Shown: positions 1-6,106, counted from the first letter of the stretch. The stretch: DNA of 12,242 nucleotides from Pseudomonadota bacterium (GCA_005772945.1 SXIE01000225.1:1-12242); one strand, 5' to 3'. Program-made: numbers and translations. Notes: a model not told the origin generated them from the sequence alone.

Positions 1-548
1 CCGTCGGTCGCGATGAGACGCGTCCGCGCCGACTTCGCCAAGACGAGCTGGGCCTCGAGATCGGCCATGTCATTGTTCGCGTACCGGAAGCGCTGCGCCT
101 TCGAGAGGCGCACGCCATCGATGATGCTCGCGTGGTTGAGCGCGTCGCTGAGGATCGCGTCGTCCTCCGACAAGAGCGTCTCGAAGAGCCCGCCGTTCGC
201 ATCGAAGCACGACGAATAGAGGATCGTGTCCTCGGTCCCGAGAAACGCACTGAGCCGCGCCTCGAGCTCCTTGTGGATCGCCTGCGTGCCGCAGATGAAG
301 CGCACCGACGACATCCCGAAGCCCCAGCGCGCGAGCCCCGCTTGCGCCGCCGCGATGACCCGCGGGTGATCGCTCAGGCCGAGGTAGTTGTTCGCGCAGA
401 AGTTGAGGACGGCCGGTCCGTCGCCGACCTTGATCGCCGCGTCCTGCGGCGTCGTGATGACCCGCTCGCCCTTGAAGAGGCCGGCCGCCCTGAGCGCGTC
501 CAGCTCGCCCCGGAGGCGCTCACCCAAGGATGTTGCTGCGGTCCCCAT
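1..548 (-). CDS. kbl: Glycine C-acetyltransferase (2-amino-3-ketobutyrate CoA ligase), N-terminal part, truncated by window edge
   Basis: This PLP-dependent cytosolic enzyme of the alpha-oxoamine synthase family cleaves 2-amino-3-ketobutyrate with CoA to glycine and acetyl-CoA, the second step of threonine degradation after Tdh. Reading leftward from the ATG at 548, 182 complete codons are present; the C-terminal half, with the PLP lysine, is outside the window. The visible part follows E. coli Kbl almost motif for motif: [12 protein letters not shown] (22-33), [14 protein letters not shown] (49-62), [14 protein letters not shown] (76-89), [18 protein letters not shown] (109-126), [14 protein letters not shown] (134-147, with the cofactor-stacking His139) and RYANND (155-160). 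GAGGGG (555-560, minus strand) sits 6 nt before the ATG as ribosome binding site. It lies downstream of, and in the same direction as, the mntA-hepT pair across a 121-bp gap. A tdh gene might follow beyond the edge, but that is not visible. The related families KBL, BioF and HemA share the fold; the match to the Kbl-specific motifs makes Kbl clearly the best call. Confidence 0.96.
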   Translation of the reverse strand, partial: MGTAATSLGERLRGELDALRAAGLFKGERVITTPQDAAIKVGDGPAVLNFCANNYLGLSDHPRVIAAAQAGLARWGFGMSSVRFICGTQAIHKELEARLSAFLGTEDTILYSSCFDANGGLFETLLSEDDAILSDALNHASIIDGVRLSKAQRFRYANNDMADLEAQLVLAKSARTRLIATD

Positions 549-669
549 CGCCCACCCCTCGCGCCCCTCGGACCCTGGCGCGGACGCACGCTAACAGCGT
601 TCCGCGCGCACCGCCATGGCCACCTCGAGGTACGCTGCGAGGCGTGGCGACGCGGGCCGAGTCGCTCCC
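549..669. other. Intergenic region between hepT and kbl
   Basis: This 121-bp spacer separates the hepT stop from the kbl start, both on the minus strand. It holds the kbl ribosome binding site (GAGGGG, 555-560) and a small inverted repeat ACGCT-AAC-AGCGT (588-600) about 40 bp upstream of kbl. I see no convincing -10/-35 pair and no stem followed by a T-run. A separate kbl promoter is therefore plausible because of the spacer length, but it is not shown. Confidence 0.4.
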
Positions 670-1086
670 TCAGCCCGTGGCGGTCGCGACGGAGACGCGT
701 GCGAACGCGAGCAGCTGCTCCGCCTCGGTGACGAGGATCGCCTGGACGATGGGCAGCGACAGGCGCTGATAGTCATGCACCGCGACGTTGCGAAAGCCGA
801 CCATGCGCTTCATCGCGTCGGCGAGCGCGTGCGGCACCAGACCCGCGGCCGCGAGCAGGTCGAACGCGTCGCGTGAGGTCTGCGGGACGCCCAGGCGGCC
901 ACGCGCCACCAGGACCATCGCCAGATCGATCGCCGCCTCGCACGCGCGCTGGAGGTTCAGGACGATCGCATCCTGCTTGGTCAAATTGCCCGTGAGGTTC
1001 GCCGGGTCGCCGGCATATTCCTCGCGCGCGCGCCGGATCGCGCGCTCGATGCTGGCGGCCTTGTTGAGGACGACGTCGTCAACCAT
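670..1086 (-). CDS. hepT: HepT-like HEPN-domain toxin (putative RNase) of a MntA/HepT toxin-antitoxin pair
   Basis: The 138-residue, mostly helical protein has the size and signature of the HepT/DUF86 branch of the HEPN superfamily. Key evidence is the R-x4-H-x-Y motif RNVAVHDY at residues 99-106 (R99, H104, Y106). In characterised HepT toxins this forms the RNase active site at a dimer interface, and the Tyr is the residue AMPylated by MntA. The N-terminal segment with Asn/Leu-rich helices (LTKQDAIVLNLQRACEAAIDLA, about 35-56) matches the family pattern of a long helical bundle. The start ATG has a good Shine-Dalgarno AAGGA 7 nt upstream. The first 8 nt (ATGGTTGA) overlap the end of the upstream mntA frame, so the two are translationally coupled, with the antitoxin-type enzyme made first. 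Family, motif and partner agree; actual toxicity is inferred. Codon usage is GC-rich like its neighbours, so nothing in composition marks it as newly acquired. Confidence 0.9.
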   Translation of the reverse strand: MVDDVVLNKAASIERAIRRAREEYAGDPANLTGNLTKQDAIVLNLQRACEAAIDLAMVLVARGRLGVPQTSRDAFDLLAAAGLVPHALADAMKRMVGFRNVAVHDYQRLSLPIVQAILVTEAEQLLAFARVSVATATG

Positions 1087-1531
1087 GGACGCGTCCTTCG
1101 CGCGCGATGCGCTCGAGCACCGGCGCGCGCTCCTCGTTGAGGCGCGCGTAGTCGCTCAAGACGCGGGCCTCGAACGCGAGCCGCATCCCTGGCTCCCGCG
1201 CGTGCAAGAGCTGCCCGTGGGCGACGATCTCCTTCTGGAGCACCGTCGAGGCGCAAGAGAGATCGACGACGTCCACGTCACGGCGCAGCGCGCCCGCGAT
1301 CGTCTGTGCGATTCCGTAGAGAGCGAGCGGGTCCACGACGACGTCGCACAGCACCGCGAGGTCCAGGTCGCTGTCGGGGCGCGAGCGGCCGGTGGCACGA
1401 CTGCCAAAGACGTACGCGAGCATGAGATTCGGCAGCGCGCGGGCCAGCTCCGCGCACGCGAGAGAGAGCTCCGCGTCGCCCGCTTCAGCTGCGGCGGCAC
1501 CCGGCGTGAACGCGTTCTCTGGCGGCACCAT
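1079..1531 (-). CDS. mntA: MntA-like minimal nucleotidyltransferase (antitoxin partner of HepT)
   Basis: The 150-residue protein is a minimal nucleotidyltransferase of the pol-beta superfamily. The GSx10DxD signature is exact: G43-S44 followed by D55-L56-D57 within the stretch VFGSRATGRS...DSDLDLAV. A downstream acidic patch DVDVVDLS (85-92) supplies the third metal-binding Asp, probably D87. In characterised systems MntA transfers AMP groups from ATP onto the Tyr of the HepT RX4HXY motif and so neutralises the RNase. The C-terminal helix (YARLNEERAPVLERIAREG, 128-146) is the usual partner-facing tail. The frame stays open far upstream, antisense to the HEAT gene, but ATG 1531 is the only start that gives a family-sized protein. 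It lacks a Shine-Dalgarno sequence; a TACAGT hexamer lies just 6 nt upstream, which would suit a leaderless message. It overlaps hepT by 8 nt. Confidence in family is high; the biochemical role is carried over from the family. Confidence 0.9.
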   Translation of the reverse strand: MVPPENAFTPGAAAAEAGDAELSLACAELARALPNLMLAYVFGSRATGRSRPDSDLDLAVLCDVVVDPLALYGIAQTIAGALRRDVDVVDLSCASTVLQKEIVAHGQLLHAREPGMRLAFEARVLSDYARLNEERAPVLERIAREGRVHG

Positions 1532-1537
1532 CGCAGC

Positions 1538-1543
1538 ACTGTA
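1538..1543 (-). promoter_or_regulatory. Possible -10 element for a leaderless mntA-hepT mRNA
   Basis: On the minus strand TACAGT (four of six matches to TATAAT) ends 6 nt before the mntA ATG. That spacing would place transcription initiation at or next to the start codon. There is no recognisable -35 hexamer at 16-18 bp and no ribosome binding site, so the call rests on the hexamer and the missing SD only. The same intergenic region (1532-1649) must also serve the divergent HEAT-repeat gene, for which I see no clear promoter. Confidence 0.25.
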
Positions 1544-1649
1544 GCATGGCCTCGCGGGCGGCGCCTTCTTCCATCGACGCGCGCGACGCGCCTGTGCCGG
1601 GCGCCGCGGATTGACGCCCGACCGCGCGCCGGCGAGAGTCGACCGGGTC

Positions 1650-2849
1650 ATGCACCCGCCCATCCTCGAAGCCCGGGCCGACGTGGGACTGCTGGTCCTG
1701 CTCGTCATCGTGGTCTTGACCATTCTGATTCCCTTTGCGATGGCGACAACGGCCAAGCTCGAGAAGGCCTGGCGTGAGGTCTCCGCGAATCTCGCGCTCG
1801 CAAAAGAGAAGGGCCTCGTGCTCACCGGCCGTTGCCAGCAGAGCGACGTCGTCGTTCGCGGTCTCGGGGGCAAACACAGCAGCACGGTCATCGAGCTCAC
1901 GGACGGACTGCCCACGGACGTGGAGTTCTGGCGCGAGGGAATGTGGTCGCTGACGGATCCCGAGATCGGGGATCCAGCGTTCGATCGATCGGTGCGCGTG
2001 CGCGGCGACTGCGTCGACGTGCTCGTCGCCTGTGATGCGCCGTTGCGCGGGGCGCTGAGGGCTGCCGCCGCGGAGGGCTGGACACTGCGCGAGGGGGTCC
2101 TCAAGGGCACCTTCAGTGGCATCCTGACCGACCACCTCGAAGCGAAGATCCGCGACGGACTCGGCCTTGCCCAGCAGCTGCGGGAGGTCGACGAGGCGCG
2201 CGCCGCGCACCTGGGTCGGCGCGTGCACGACGATCCAAGTCCGGGCGTGCGGCACGGCGCGCTGCGCGCCTTGGCCAGCGGGCGCTACGGCAGGCCGGCG
2301 CTCGACGCGGCGCTGCCCCGCGGGCTCGACGACGTCGACGACGACAACCGCTTCTACGCGGCCGAGCTCGCGGAGCACGTGCCGACGTTCCTCGCGCTCG
2401 CCAAGGAGGGACACGCGCCGGCCTTGCGCGCGCTGATCGCCCGCCCGCACGCGCACGAGGCGCTTCGACCGGTGCTCGCAGGCTGGCTCACGCAGATCCC
2501 GCTGGAGAGGCCGGCCACCGCGGTCGCGCTGGCCGACGCGCTCGCCGTGGTCCCGGTCGACGGGGCCGAGGACGCGCTGGTGGGCATGCTCGCGTCCTAT
2601 GAAGAGGTTCCGCTGGCGGCCGCGCGCGCCCTCGCGGCGGTCGGCTCGATCCACGCGGTGCCCGCGCTGGCGCCGCTGCGTGATCGGGTGCTCGGCGGTG
2701 AGCTGAAGAGCGCCGCGCGCGACGCCATCCTGGCCATCCAAGCCCGCGCCGCGGGCGCCGAGGTGGGCGCGTTGGCGCTGGCGAGTGCATCCGCCGGGGG
2801 CCTCGCGTTGACGCCGACGGCCGAGACCGAGACCGAGACCGGCACCTGA
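1650..2849 (+). CDS. Membrane-anchored HEAT-repeat protein of unknown function
   Basis: From ATG 1650 the protein has 399 residues. A single hydrophobic segment (12-30, LLVLLVIVVLTILIPFAMA) near the N-terminus looks like an uncleaved signal anchor. A soluble alpha/beta-looking domain follows (about 55-165, with VVVRG, IELTDGLP, DPAFDRSVRVRG). I recognise this segment only vaguely; D-x-x-FD-x-x-x-x-V-x-G stretches occur in other membrane-tethered myxobacterial proteins. From about 175 to 370 come Ala/Leu-rich helical repeats with HEAT/armadillo character, for example SPGVRHGALRALASGRYG, PLAAARALAAVGSIHAVPAL and LKSAARDAILAIQ. Such repeats usually make a protein-binding solenoid. The tail is Ala-rich and ends in TETETETGT, coded by three GAGACC units. 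An in-frame TTG at 1611 would add 13 residues but has no ribosome site; ATG 1650 has a weak GAGAG 11 nt upstream. The gene stands alone: divergent from mntA and convergent with the aldolase gene 50 bp away. The function is unknown. Confidence 0.8.
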   Translation: MHPPILEARADVGLLVLLVIVVLTILIPFAMATTAKLEKAWREVSANLALAKEKGLVLTGRCQQSDVVVRGLGGKHSSTVIELTDGLPTDVEFWREGMWSLTDPEIGDPAFDRSVRVRGDCVDVLVACDAPLRGALRAAAAEGWTLREGVLKGTFSGILTDHLEAKIRDGLGLAQQLREVDEARAAHLGRRVHDDPSPGVRHGALRALASGRYGRPALDAALPRGLDDVDDDNRFYAAELAEHVPTFLALAKEGHAPALRALIARPHAHEALRPVLAGWLTQIPLERPATAVALADALAVVPVDGAEDALVGMLASYEEVPLAAARALAAVGSIHAVPALAPLRDRVLGGELKSAARDAILAIQARAAGAEVGALALASASAGGLALTPTAETETETGT

Positions 2850-2899
2850 CCAGGGTCGCACCTCGCTAGCCCAACGGCGCTCCAGGCCTCGTGGCGCGT
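2850..2899. other. Short convergent intergenic gap
   Basis: Two opposing genes end 50 bp apart. A small GACC-AG-GGTC inverted repeat lies at the left side, but no stem with a T-run is present in either direction, so no intrinsic terminator can be called. Termination here would have to be Rho-dependent or due to convergent transcription. Confidence 0.3.
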
Positions 2900-3556
2900 T
2901 CAGACGTCGCGTGCCATGTCCCGCAGGGCCCGCGCATCCGCCTCCGGGATCGTGCACAGCGCGACGCCCGAGACGGCCATCGCGCACGCCATCTCGAAGA
3001 ACACGCCGCGCCGGATGACCTCGCGCCCGGAGGCGCCGACGATGACCTGCCCGTGGTTGCGCATCTGGACGATGGTGACGTCCGGATCGGCCAGCGCGCG
3101 CCCGACCGCGTCCGCGAGCGCGTCGGTCCCCGGGAGCGCCCAGTCCGCGTACGCGTGGCGACGCACGTAGGCGGGGACCTCGGGGATGAGGTCGAGGTTC
3201 TCGGGCGGCTCGGCCGCGCACGCGAGAACGGTCGCGGCGCGCGATTGGCAGTGGAGGACCGCGCCGGCCAGCGGCCGCGCGACGTAGGCGCGCCGATGGA
3301 ATCCGGTCTCCATCGAGGGGCGCGGGCCGTCGAGGTGCGCGCCGTCGACCAGCGCGACGACCGCAATATCCGCGCGCGCGAGGGTCGCGAGCGAGGTCCC
3401 CGCCCCGGTGATGAGCATGCGCGCGTCGCCAACGCGCACGCTGGCGTTGCCGCAGGTCGAGGCCAGGAGCCCACTCTCGGCGGCGCGGTGGGCGAGCTCG
3501 AGCAGCGCGTCGCAGGCTGCGTCCAGGGAGTCGCTGGCCGAGTCTCCGGCCGTCAT
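2900..3556 (-). CDS. Class II aldolase/adducin-fold protein with one substituted zinc ligand
   Basis: The 218-residue protein has the length and order of motifs of the class II (zinc) aldolase family (FucA, AraD, MtnB): STCGNASVRV (33-42), LITGAGTSLATL (48-59), PSMETGFHRRAY (80-91, with the catalytic-type Glu83 and a His87 in the usual position), AVLHCQS (99-105) and MRNHGQVIVG (165-174). In typical members the third block reads HxH and, with the later NHG histidine, binds the metal. Here H102 and H168 remain but the second His is Gln104. The enzyme may bind metal differently, have changed substrate or be inactive. The substrate cannot be named; sugar-phosphate aldolase, epimerase or dehydratase are all possible. 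The chosen ATG at 3556 overlaps the upstream stop as ATGA, implying translational coupling. A GTG at 3583 would add nine residues and is less likely. It is the last gene of a two-gene leftward unit. Confidence 0.85.
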   Translation of the reverse strand: MTAGDSASDSLDAACDALLELAHRAAESGLLASTCGNASVRVGDARMLITGAGTSLATLARADIAVVALVDGAHLDGPRPSMETGFHRRAYVARPLAGAVLHCQSRAATVLACAAEPPENLDLIPEVPAYVRRHAYADWALPGTDALADAVGRALADPDVTIVQMRNHGQVIVGASGREVIRRGVFFEMACAMAVSGVALCTIPEADARALRDMARDV

Positions 3557-4305
3557 CGCGGGCCGAGCGCCGCGAGCGTCCACGTGGCCGTGACGCGCTG
3601 GCCCGTCACCGCGACCTCCGCCTTGGGCAGATCCGACGCCTTCAACCCCGCCGCCACGCGCTTCAGCGCGGCCTTCTCTGCCTTCGCGCGCGCCGCCGCC
3701 GCCGCACTCTTGGCGTTCGCCGCGCCCTGACTGGCAAGCGCCGCGCGCCGCGCCCGCTCGAGGTCGGCCGCGGTCGCGTCACGCACGGCCACCCCGCCGA
3801 TCAGCGCGTTGTCCCGCAAGAGTCGCACCGGGTCGTCGTCCTCGGCCGTGGCGCGCGTGTAGGCGATGAGGGCCATCGCGCGCTCGACGCCGTAGTCCCG
3901 GATGTCCGCCCGCTCGAACACCGCCGCGACCCCCATCATCTTGAAGGCCTGCGAGCGCGACGGCAGGCGCTCGCCCGCGAGCAGCGCCTCGAACGTCTCG
4001 TACCCGAGCGGCAGGTACAGGCGCTCGTCGAGGAGCGTCGTCAGCACGCGCCCCACCTCCACGAAGTTCTCGGCGAGCGCGGCCAGATGCTGGCGCAACG
4101 TCGCAAGTAACCGACGCCCCCGCGCCGCCCGCAGATCCTCGGCACGGCGCCCGGCCTCGACCAACGCATTGGCCCGCGCCTTTCGGTCGGGCGGCGCCGC
4201 CGCGGCCTTCTTCGCGCGCGCGTCGCGCGCCGGCGTCTGGGCCTGTGCCTGCGCCTTGGCGGGCGAGCGGGACGGCTTCGCGGGGTTCGTCGCTGTGCGG
4301 CCCAT
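3553..4305 (-). CDS. Basic helix-rich protein, possibly DNA-binding (unknown)
   Basis: The 250-residue protein starts at an ATG preceded by a strong AAGAGGAG ribosome site 5 nt upstream. Residues 1-45 are a low-complexity Lys/Ala/Pro tail (several AK, PAK, AKK units), the kind seen on nucleic-acid-binding bacterial proteins. Residues 60-155 are helical, with LGYETFEALLAGERLPSRSQAFKMMGVA (100-127 overall), a pattern I associate with helix-turn-helix-like segments of phage, plasmid and myxobacterial proteins (a Gly-Tyr-x-Ser/Thr-Phe lead, then SRSQA before a second helix). Residues 180-220 are an Ala/Lys/Arg helix that could be coiled coil, followed by a short beta-like end (VAVTGQRVTATWTLAAL). 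I do not recognise a named family. Upstream lie a hairpin and twin palindromes, so autoregulation is an attractive inference. The gene overlaps the aldolase gene by ATGA, an odd partner for a DNA-binding protein. The frame continues upstream antisense to ffh, but that extension carries no family-like sequence. Confidence 0.75.
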   Translation of the reverse strand: MGRTATNPAKPSRSPAKAQAQAQTPARDARAKKAAAAPPDRKARANALVEAGRRAEDLRAARGRRLLATLRQHLAALAENFVEVGRVLTTLLDERLYLPLGYETFEALLAGERLPSRSQAFKMMGVAAVFERADIRDYGVERAMALIAYTRATAEDDDPVRLLRDNALIGGVAVRDATAADLERARRAALASQGAANAKSAAAAARAKAEKAALKRVAAGLKASDLPKAEVAVTGQRVTATWTLAALGPR

Positions 4306-4316
4306 CGTGGCTCCTC

Positions 4317-4335
4317 TTCGGTCCGAACGACCGAA
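4317..4335 (-). repeat. 7-bp inverted repeat adjoining the leftward ribosome binding site
   Basis: TTCGGTC-CGAAC-GACCGAA is a perfect 7-bp inverted repeat with a 5-nt spacer. Read on the minus strand it lies directly before, and by two bases inside, the AAGAGGAG ribosome site of the 250-residue protein. It could be an RNA hairpin that limits access to the ribosome site, or a DNA operator between promoter and start. The position is what makes it notable; repeats of this size also arise by chance in GC-rich DNA, but this is non-coding. Confidence 0.5.
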
Positions 4336-4360
4336 ACCTATCACGACACCGGGCGACCCA

Positions 4361-4398
4361 GTCTCGCTGGCGAGACAAAAAAGTCTCGCCAGCGAGAC
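4361..4398. repeat. Twin 16-bp near-palindromes separated by A6 (candidate operator pair or terminator)
   Basis: GTCTCGCTGGCGAGAC (4361-4376) and GTCTCGCCAGCGAGAC (4383-4398) are each 7-bp inverted repeats around a 2-bp centre, and they are exact reverse complements of one another. AAAAAA fills the gap, so the whole 38 bp is also one perfect 16-bp inverted repeat. The centres are 22 bp apart, close to two helical turns, placing both on the same face of the helix as expected for two dimers binding cooperatively. The block lies about 30-70 bp upstream of the ffh -35 and about 55-95 bp upstream of the leftward start codon, where either promoter could be controlled. An alternative reading is an intrinsic terminator on the minus strand: the 4398-4383 stem (6-bp GTCTCG/CGAGAC, CTGG loop) is followed at once by T6. 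I found no further full copy in the window. Confidence 0.75.
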
Positions 4399-4426
4399 TT
4401 GCGTTTCCGCGCGCTGGCCGGACTCG

Positions 4427-4455
4427 TTGACATCCCCCGCCCGCAACGGTAGATG
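4427..4455 (+). promoter_or_regulatory. Sigma-70-like promoter of ffh
   Basis: A perfect TTGACA (-35, 4427-4432) is followed after exactly 17 bp by TAGATG (4450-4455). The latter keeps the T, A and A at positions 1, 2 and 4 of the -10 consensus but not the final T. Transcription would begin near 4462, leaving a leader of about 36-40 nt before ffh. The optimal spacing and perfect -35 hexamer in otherwise very GC-rich DNA make this the best promoter candidate in the window. Confidence 0.6.
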
Positions 4456-4497
4456 GCGGCGTTCCGCCCCCTCCCCTACCGCCGCCGGCTCGGGTGA

Positions 4498-6084
4498 ATG
4501 ATGTTCGATACGCTGTACAAGGGCTTCAAGGCCGCCAAAGCCAAGCTGACCGGCAAGACGACGCTCGGCGAAGACAATATCAAGGACGCGCTGCGCGAGG
4601 TGCGCCTGTCGCTCCTCGAGGCCGACGTCGAGTTCGGCGTGGTCAAGGGCTTCCTCCAGCGCGTGCAGGACAAGGCGACCGGCGAGCTCGTCACGCTGCG
4701 CACCAAGAAGGAAGGCAAGAAGCTCGAGGTCAGCCCGGCCGACCACTTCGTCAACATCTGCCACGACGAGCTCGTGGCGCTGATGGGTCCGGTCAACACC
4801 GAGATCAACTTCAAGAAGGGCACCGGGATCTCGACCATCATGATGGTCGGTCTGCAGGGCGCCGGCAAGACGACGAGCACCGGCAAGCTCGCGCGCAAGC
4901 TCCAAAAGGAAGGGCACAAGGTCCTCCTGGTCGCCGCCGACATCTACCGCCCGGCCGCCATCGACCAGCTGCAGGTGCTCGGGCGCCAGCTCGAGATCCC
5001 CGTCTTCACGGTCCCGGGCGCGTCGCCGCCGGACCTCTGCGAAGCGGCGCTGAAAGAGGCGCGCAACAACCGCAACGACGTCGTCATCTTCGACACGGCG
5101 GGTCGGCTTACGATCGACGACGCCCTCATGGGCGAGCTCGAGACCATCAAGAAGCGGACGCGCCCCGACAACATCTTCCTCGTCCTCGACGCCATGACGG
5201 GTCAAGACGCGGTCAAGACGGCCAAGGCCTTCGACGACCGCCTCGACCTCTCGGGCGTCATCATGACGAAGCTCGACGGCGATGCGCGCGGCGGCGCGGC
5301 GCTTTCCGGCAAGGCGATCACCGGCAAACCCATCAAGTTCCTGGGTATCGGCGAGAGCCTCGACAAGCTCGAGGAGTTCCGGCCTGAGGGCCTCGCGGGC
5401 CGCATTTTAGGCTTCGGCGACGTCGTCGGCCTGGTGAAGGACTTCGGGGAGGTCGTCGACGAGCAGAAGGCCGAGGAGGACGCGAAGAAGATCCTCTCCG
5501 GCAACTTCAACATGCTCACGTTCCTCGAGCAGATCCGGACCATCAAGAAGATGGGCTCGCTGCGCGACATCTTCGAGAAGATGCCGTTCTTCAAGGATAG
5601 CCTGGCGGGCGCGGATCTGGACGACAAGCAGCTCGACAAGGTCGAGGCCGTCATCTGCTCGATGACCAAGAAGGAGCGGCTCCATCCCGAGCTGCTCTCG
5701 AACGCGAGCCGCCTGCGCCGCATCGCGACCGGCTCGGGCACGACGCTGACCGACGTGCGCAACATCGTGAACCGCTTCTATGGGATGCGGAACATGATGA
5801 AGAAGGCGAGCAAGTCGCCGGGGATGCTGGCGAACCTGCCGGGCTTCAAGCAGCTCAACATGCTCAAGCAGATCCGCGGCGCCGGGGCGGCGGGGATGGA
5901 AGGGCTCGACGGCCTCGACGAGCTGCAGGACCTGGTCGGGGGCGAGGACGACGGCGGCGGCTTTCCGGGTCCGCGTTCGTCCAAGGGCCCGTCGGCCGCC
6001 GAGATGGCGGCACGCGTCGACGCGAAGAAGAAGCGGCGCGACCAGAACAAGAAGGCCGCCAAGGCGCGCAAGAAGAACCGCTGA
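4498..6084 (+). CDS. ffh: Signal recognition particle protein Ffh (SRP54 GTPase)
   Basis: Ffh binds 4.5S RNA and signal sequences of nascent membrane and secreted proteins and delivers ribosomes to FtsY at the inner membrane. All three domains are present: the helical N domain (1-100, with ALREVRLSLLEADVE), the G domain (about 101-300) and the methionine-rich M domain (about 325-465). G-domain motifs are GLQGAGKTT (118-126), DIYRPAAIDQL (148-158), DTAGR (199-203), TKLDGDARGG (257-266) and GIGE (283-286). The M domain carries the RNA-binding block SRLRRIATGSG (404-414) and Met/Leu-rich helices. At 528 residues it is longer than the roughly 450 of E. coli Ffh; the extra part is a Gly/Asp linker (471-495) and a Lys/Arg tail ending KKAAKARKKNR. 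Two adjacent ATGs (4498, 4501) are possible; GGTGA at 4492-4496 suits the second better. It heads a run of seven same-strand genes. Confidence 0.98.
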   Translation: MMFDTLYKGFKAAKAKLTGKTTLGEDNIKDALREVRLSLLEADVEFGVVKGFLQRVQDKATGELVTLRTKKEGKKLEVSPADHFVNICHDELVALMGPVNTEINFKKGTGISTIMMVGLQGAGKTTSTGKLARKLQKEGHKVLLVAADIYRPAAIDQLQVLGRQLEIPVFTVPGASPPDLCEAALKEARNNRNDVVIFDTAGRLTIDDALMGELETIKKRTRPDNIFLVLDAMTGQDAVKTAKAFDDRLDLSGVIMTKLDGDARGGAALSGKAITGKPIKFLGIGESLDKLEEFRPEGLAGRILGFGDVVGLVKDFGEVVDEQKAEEDAKKILSGNFNMLTFLEQIRTIKKMGSLRDIFEKMPFFKDSLAGADLDDKQLDKVEAVICSMTKKERLHPELLSNASRLRRIATGSGTTLTDVRNIVNRFYGMRNMMKKASKSPGMLANLPGFKQLNMLKQIRGAGAAGMEGLDGLDELQDLVGGEDDGGGFPGPRSSKGPSAAEMAARVDAKKKRRDQNKKAAKARKKNR

Positions 6085-6106
6085 GGGACCCGATTCGGGG
6101 GGCGTG

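Noticed and set aside
588..600. ACGCT-AAC-AGCGT inverted repeat upstream of kbl as an operator
   Set aside because: Five-base arms are expected by chance at this GC content and nothing else supports a function.
132..731. 199-residue plus-strand open frame
   Set aside because: It is antisense to kbl, is Arg-rich as expected for a shadow frame in GC-rich DNA, and has no motif; kbl on the other strand is unmistakable.
1611..1649. TTG start adding 13 residues to the membrane HEAT protein
   Set aside because: No ribosome site precedes it, and the added residues would place charged sequence before the signal anchor with no family support.
2823..2840. Three GAGACC units at the end of the membrane-anchored HEAT gene
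   Set aside because: Too short to call a tandem repeat element; it simply encodes TETETE at a low-complexity C-terminus, though length variation is possible.
1485..3221. 578-residue minus-strand open frame
   Set aside because: It lies antisense to the HEAT-repeat gene and across the aldolase gene in another frame; Arg/Gly-rich composition without any family pattern.
4306..5205. 300-residue upstream extension of the 250-residue minus-strand protein
   Set aside because: The extension is antisense to the conserved GTPase region of ffh; ATG 4305 has a strong ribosome site, so the frame is open only because of base composition.
6087..6100. CCCGATTCGGG inverted repeat between ffh and the metalloprotease as a terminator
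   Set aside because: The stem is only 4-5 bp with no T-run after it, and the region doubles as the purine-rich ribosome site of the next gene.
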